Below, piece after piece: positions 63,601 to 64,000 of a stretch of DNA of 64,000 nt; position 1 is the stretch's first letter; every line of letters starts with the position of its first letter. The notes beneath the pieces are model-generated. The model ran no database searches, had not been told where the DNA came from, and saw nothing but the letters and a program-made list of their open reading frames with translations. The stretch is from Rhytidiadelphus loreus (lineage: Eukaryota > Streptophyta > Bryopsida > Hypnales > Hylocomiaceae), in assembly GCA_947034895.1 (NCBI GenBank), contig OX344763.1, positions 57,803,093 through 57,867,092 on the forward strand, given 5' to 3'. The position numbers and the translations under genes are program-made.

Positions 63601-64000
63601 ACTTTCTAGTACGTGGAAATGAAATATTCGTGCATGAACCTGGCCCTCTATTTTAAAGTCCACAAAATTGTAATCTCATGGAATTCATGTACAGAAATCT
63701 GGGAAAGAGGTTGTGCAAGTTGCAAGTGCTCCTAAACTCATGAATTAATCAACAAAATATATAATTGGGAGTCACGATGAATGACTTTCTAGTACGTGGA
63801 AATGAAATATTCGTGCACGAACCTGGCCCTCTATTTTAAAGTCCACAAAATTGTAATCTCATGAAATTCATTGATAGAAATCTGGGAAAGAGGTTGTGCA
63901 AGTTGCAAGTGCTCCTAAACTCATGAATTAATCAACAAAATATATAATTGGGAGTCACGATGAATGACTTTCTAGTACGTGGAAATGAAATATTCGTGCA
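54661..64000. repeat. Right-hand mixed zone with left-end variants
   Basis: About 51 units with more private changes and shorter duplications than the core. GGTTCACGAACC, last seen at 6350, returns at 54662, 56858, 57590, 58871 and 59969, often with GTCGAC and followed by a GGTGG unit, as in the left-end dimer. Duplications: about 57500-58545 with 58781-59826 at 1281 bp; about 55480-56285 with 59140-59945 at 3660 bp; about 59600-59940 with 60700-61040 at 1098 bp; the GCAGGAACC and GTACAAAAATC pair at 61251 and 63447 at 2196 bp. Markers confined here include AATCTGGTAAAGAGGTGG, AAAAGTGTAATC, TTGTAGTCTC, CATTGAAGG and ATCTGATGAAATTC. The array continues past the window end. Confidence 0.82.

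Larger units (their letters stand above)
1..64000. repeat. 183-bp satellite DNA array, head-to-tail, whole window
   Basis: The entire window is a tandem array of one 183-bp unit. The invariant CGATG is at 91, 274, 457 and 640, and in the last unit at 63958, which is exactly 349 periods after the first. Other landmarks (for example GTACATGG at 34329, 42015, 46407 and 52446) fall on the same phase, so I see no net insertion or deletion. All units share one orientation, and neighbours differ only by a handful of substitutions at recurrent positions. One unit counted by hand has 66 G+C of 183. No transposon, spacer or gene interrupts the array and both ends lie inside it. Unit length close to one nucleosome repeat, purity and HOR structure suggest a centromeric or heterochromatic satellite. 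That function is inferred, and I do not recognise the family name or host. Confidence 0.98.

Noticed and set aside
1..64000. Long open reading frames running through the array, since 183 is divisible by three
   Set aside because: Stops occur in every frame of each unit: forward TAA at phase 49, TGA at 57 and TAA at 62 cover the three frames; on the other strand, complements of stops at phases 48, 61 and 65 do the same. The longest open stretch is roughly 40 codons and has no support as a gene.
1..64000. CRISPR array
   Set aside because: The repeat is 183 bp with no unique spacers between copies; variation is scattered substitution. It is a satellite.
1..64000. Transposon or retroelement insertions, or inverted segments
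   Set aside because: The 183-bp phase is unbroken and the unit reads in one direction throughout; I saw no foreign sequence and no reverse-complement unit.
1..64000. Ribosomal intergenic subrepeats, tRNA- or snRNA-derived repeats
   Set aside because: No rRNA, A/B box or other RNA gene signature is visible in the unit, and the array extends 64 kb with no gene between repeats.
1..64000. Naming the host species or satellite family
   Set aside because: The unit is not one I can match with confidence to a known satellite. A search of the consensus against satellite and genome databases would decide.

Overview
The whole window is one uninterrupted head-to-tail satellite DNA array. The repeat unit is 183 bp. 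Every unit points the same way, and I find no gene, RNA gene, transposon, inversion or non-satellite spacer. The invariant CGATG motif is at 91 in the first unit and at 63958 in the last, exactly 349 x 183 bp apart, and every landmark I checked in between is on the same phase. The window therefore holds 349 complete units plus a 133-bp partial one, begins and ends inside the array, and contains no flanking DNA. Below, 'phase' means position within the unit, counting window base 1 as phase 1.

This is eukaryotic DNA, and the arrangement is what is seen at centromeres and large heterochromatic blocks: a nucleosome-sized unit, about 36% G+C by my count of one unit, tens of kilobases without a transposon, and nested higher-order repeats (HORs). 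I do not recognise the unit as a named satellite family, and the sequence alone does not tell me plant from animal. Centromere function is an inference. The array codes for nothing: 183 is a multiple of three, but each unit carries stop codons in all six frames.

Layout. (1) 1-1464: alternating A/B units forming a 366-bp dimer. (2) About 1.9-4.15 kb: a 6-unit HOR present about twice. (3) 4.35-7.13 kb: a roughly 7.2-unit stretch present twice at a spacing of 8 units, with A/B dimers inside. (4) 7.13-8.49 kb: a mixed stretch. (5) 8.49-15.92 kb: a 20-unit (3660-bp) HOR in two copies about 99.9% identical, then a partial 10-unit copy to about 18 kb. (6) 18.30-25.72 kb: a different 20-unit HOR, also in two copies. 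(7) 24.84-34.18 kb: a 3663-bp block repeated 5673 bp (31 units) downstream, with 11-unit and 3-unit duplications between and overlapping the copies. (8) 34-53 kb: shorter duplications of 6 to 13 units, one pair differing by the exact loss of one unit, and a recurring short cassette. (9) 54.6-64 kb: a more mixed zone in which variants otherwise seen only in the first 6.4 kb return.

The units appear to evolve together by unequal exchange and gene conversion in whole-unit steps. The two ends share older-looking variants while the middle is dominated by recent large duplications, as in models where new HORs expand inside an array and push older ones outward. The unit also carries short dyad symmetries, one in two alternative sequence forms, which could matter for protein binding or DNA structure. 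All comparisons were made by eye, so block edges and difference counts are close but not computed.
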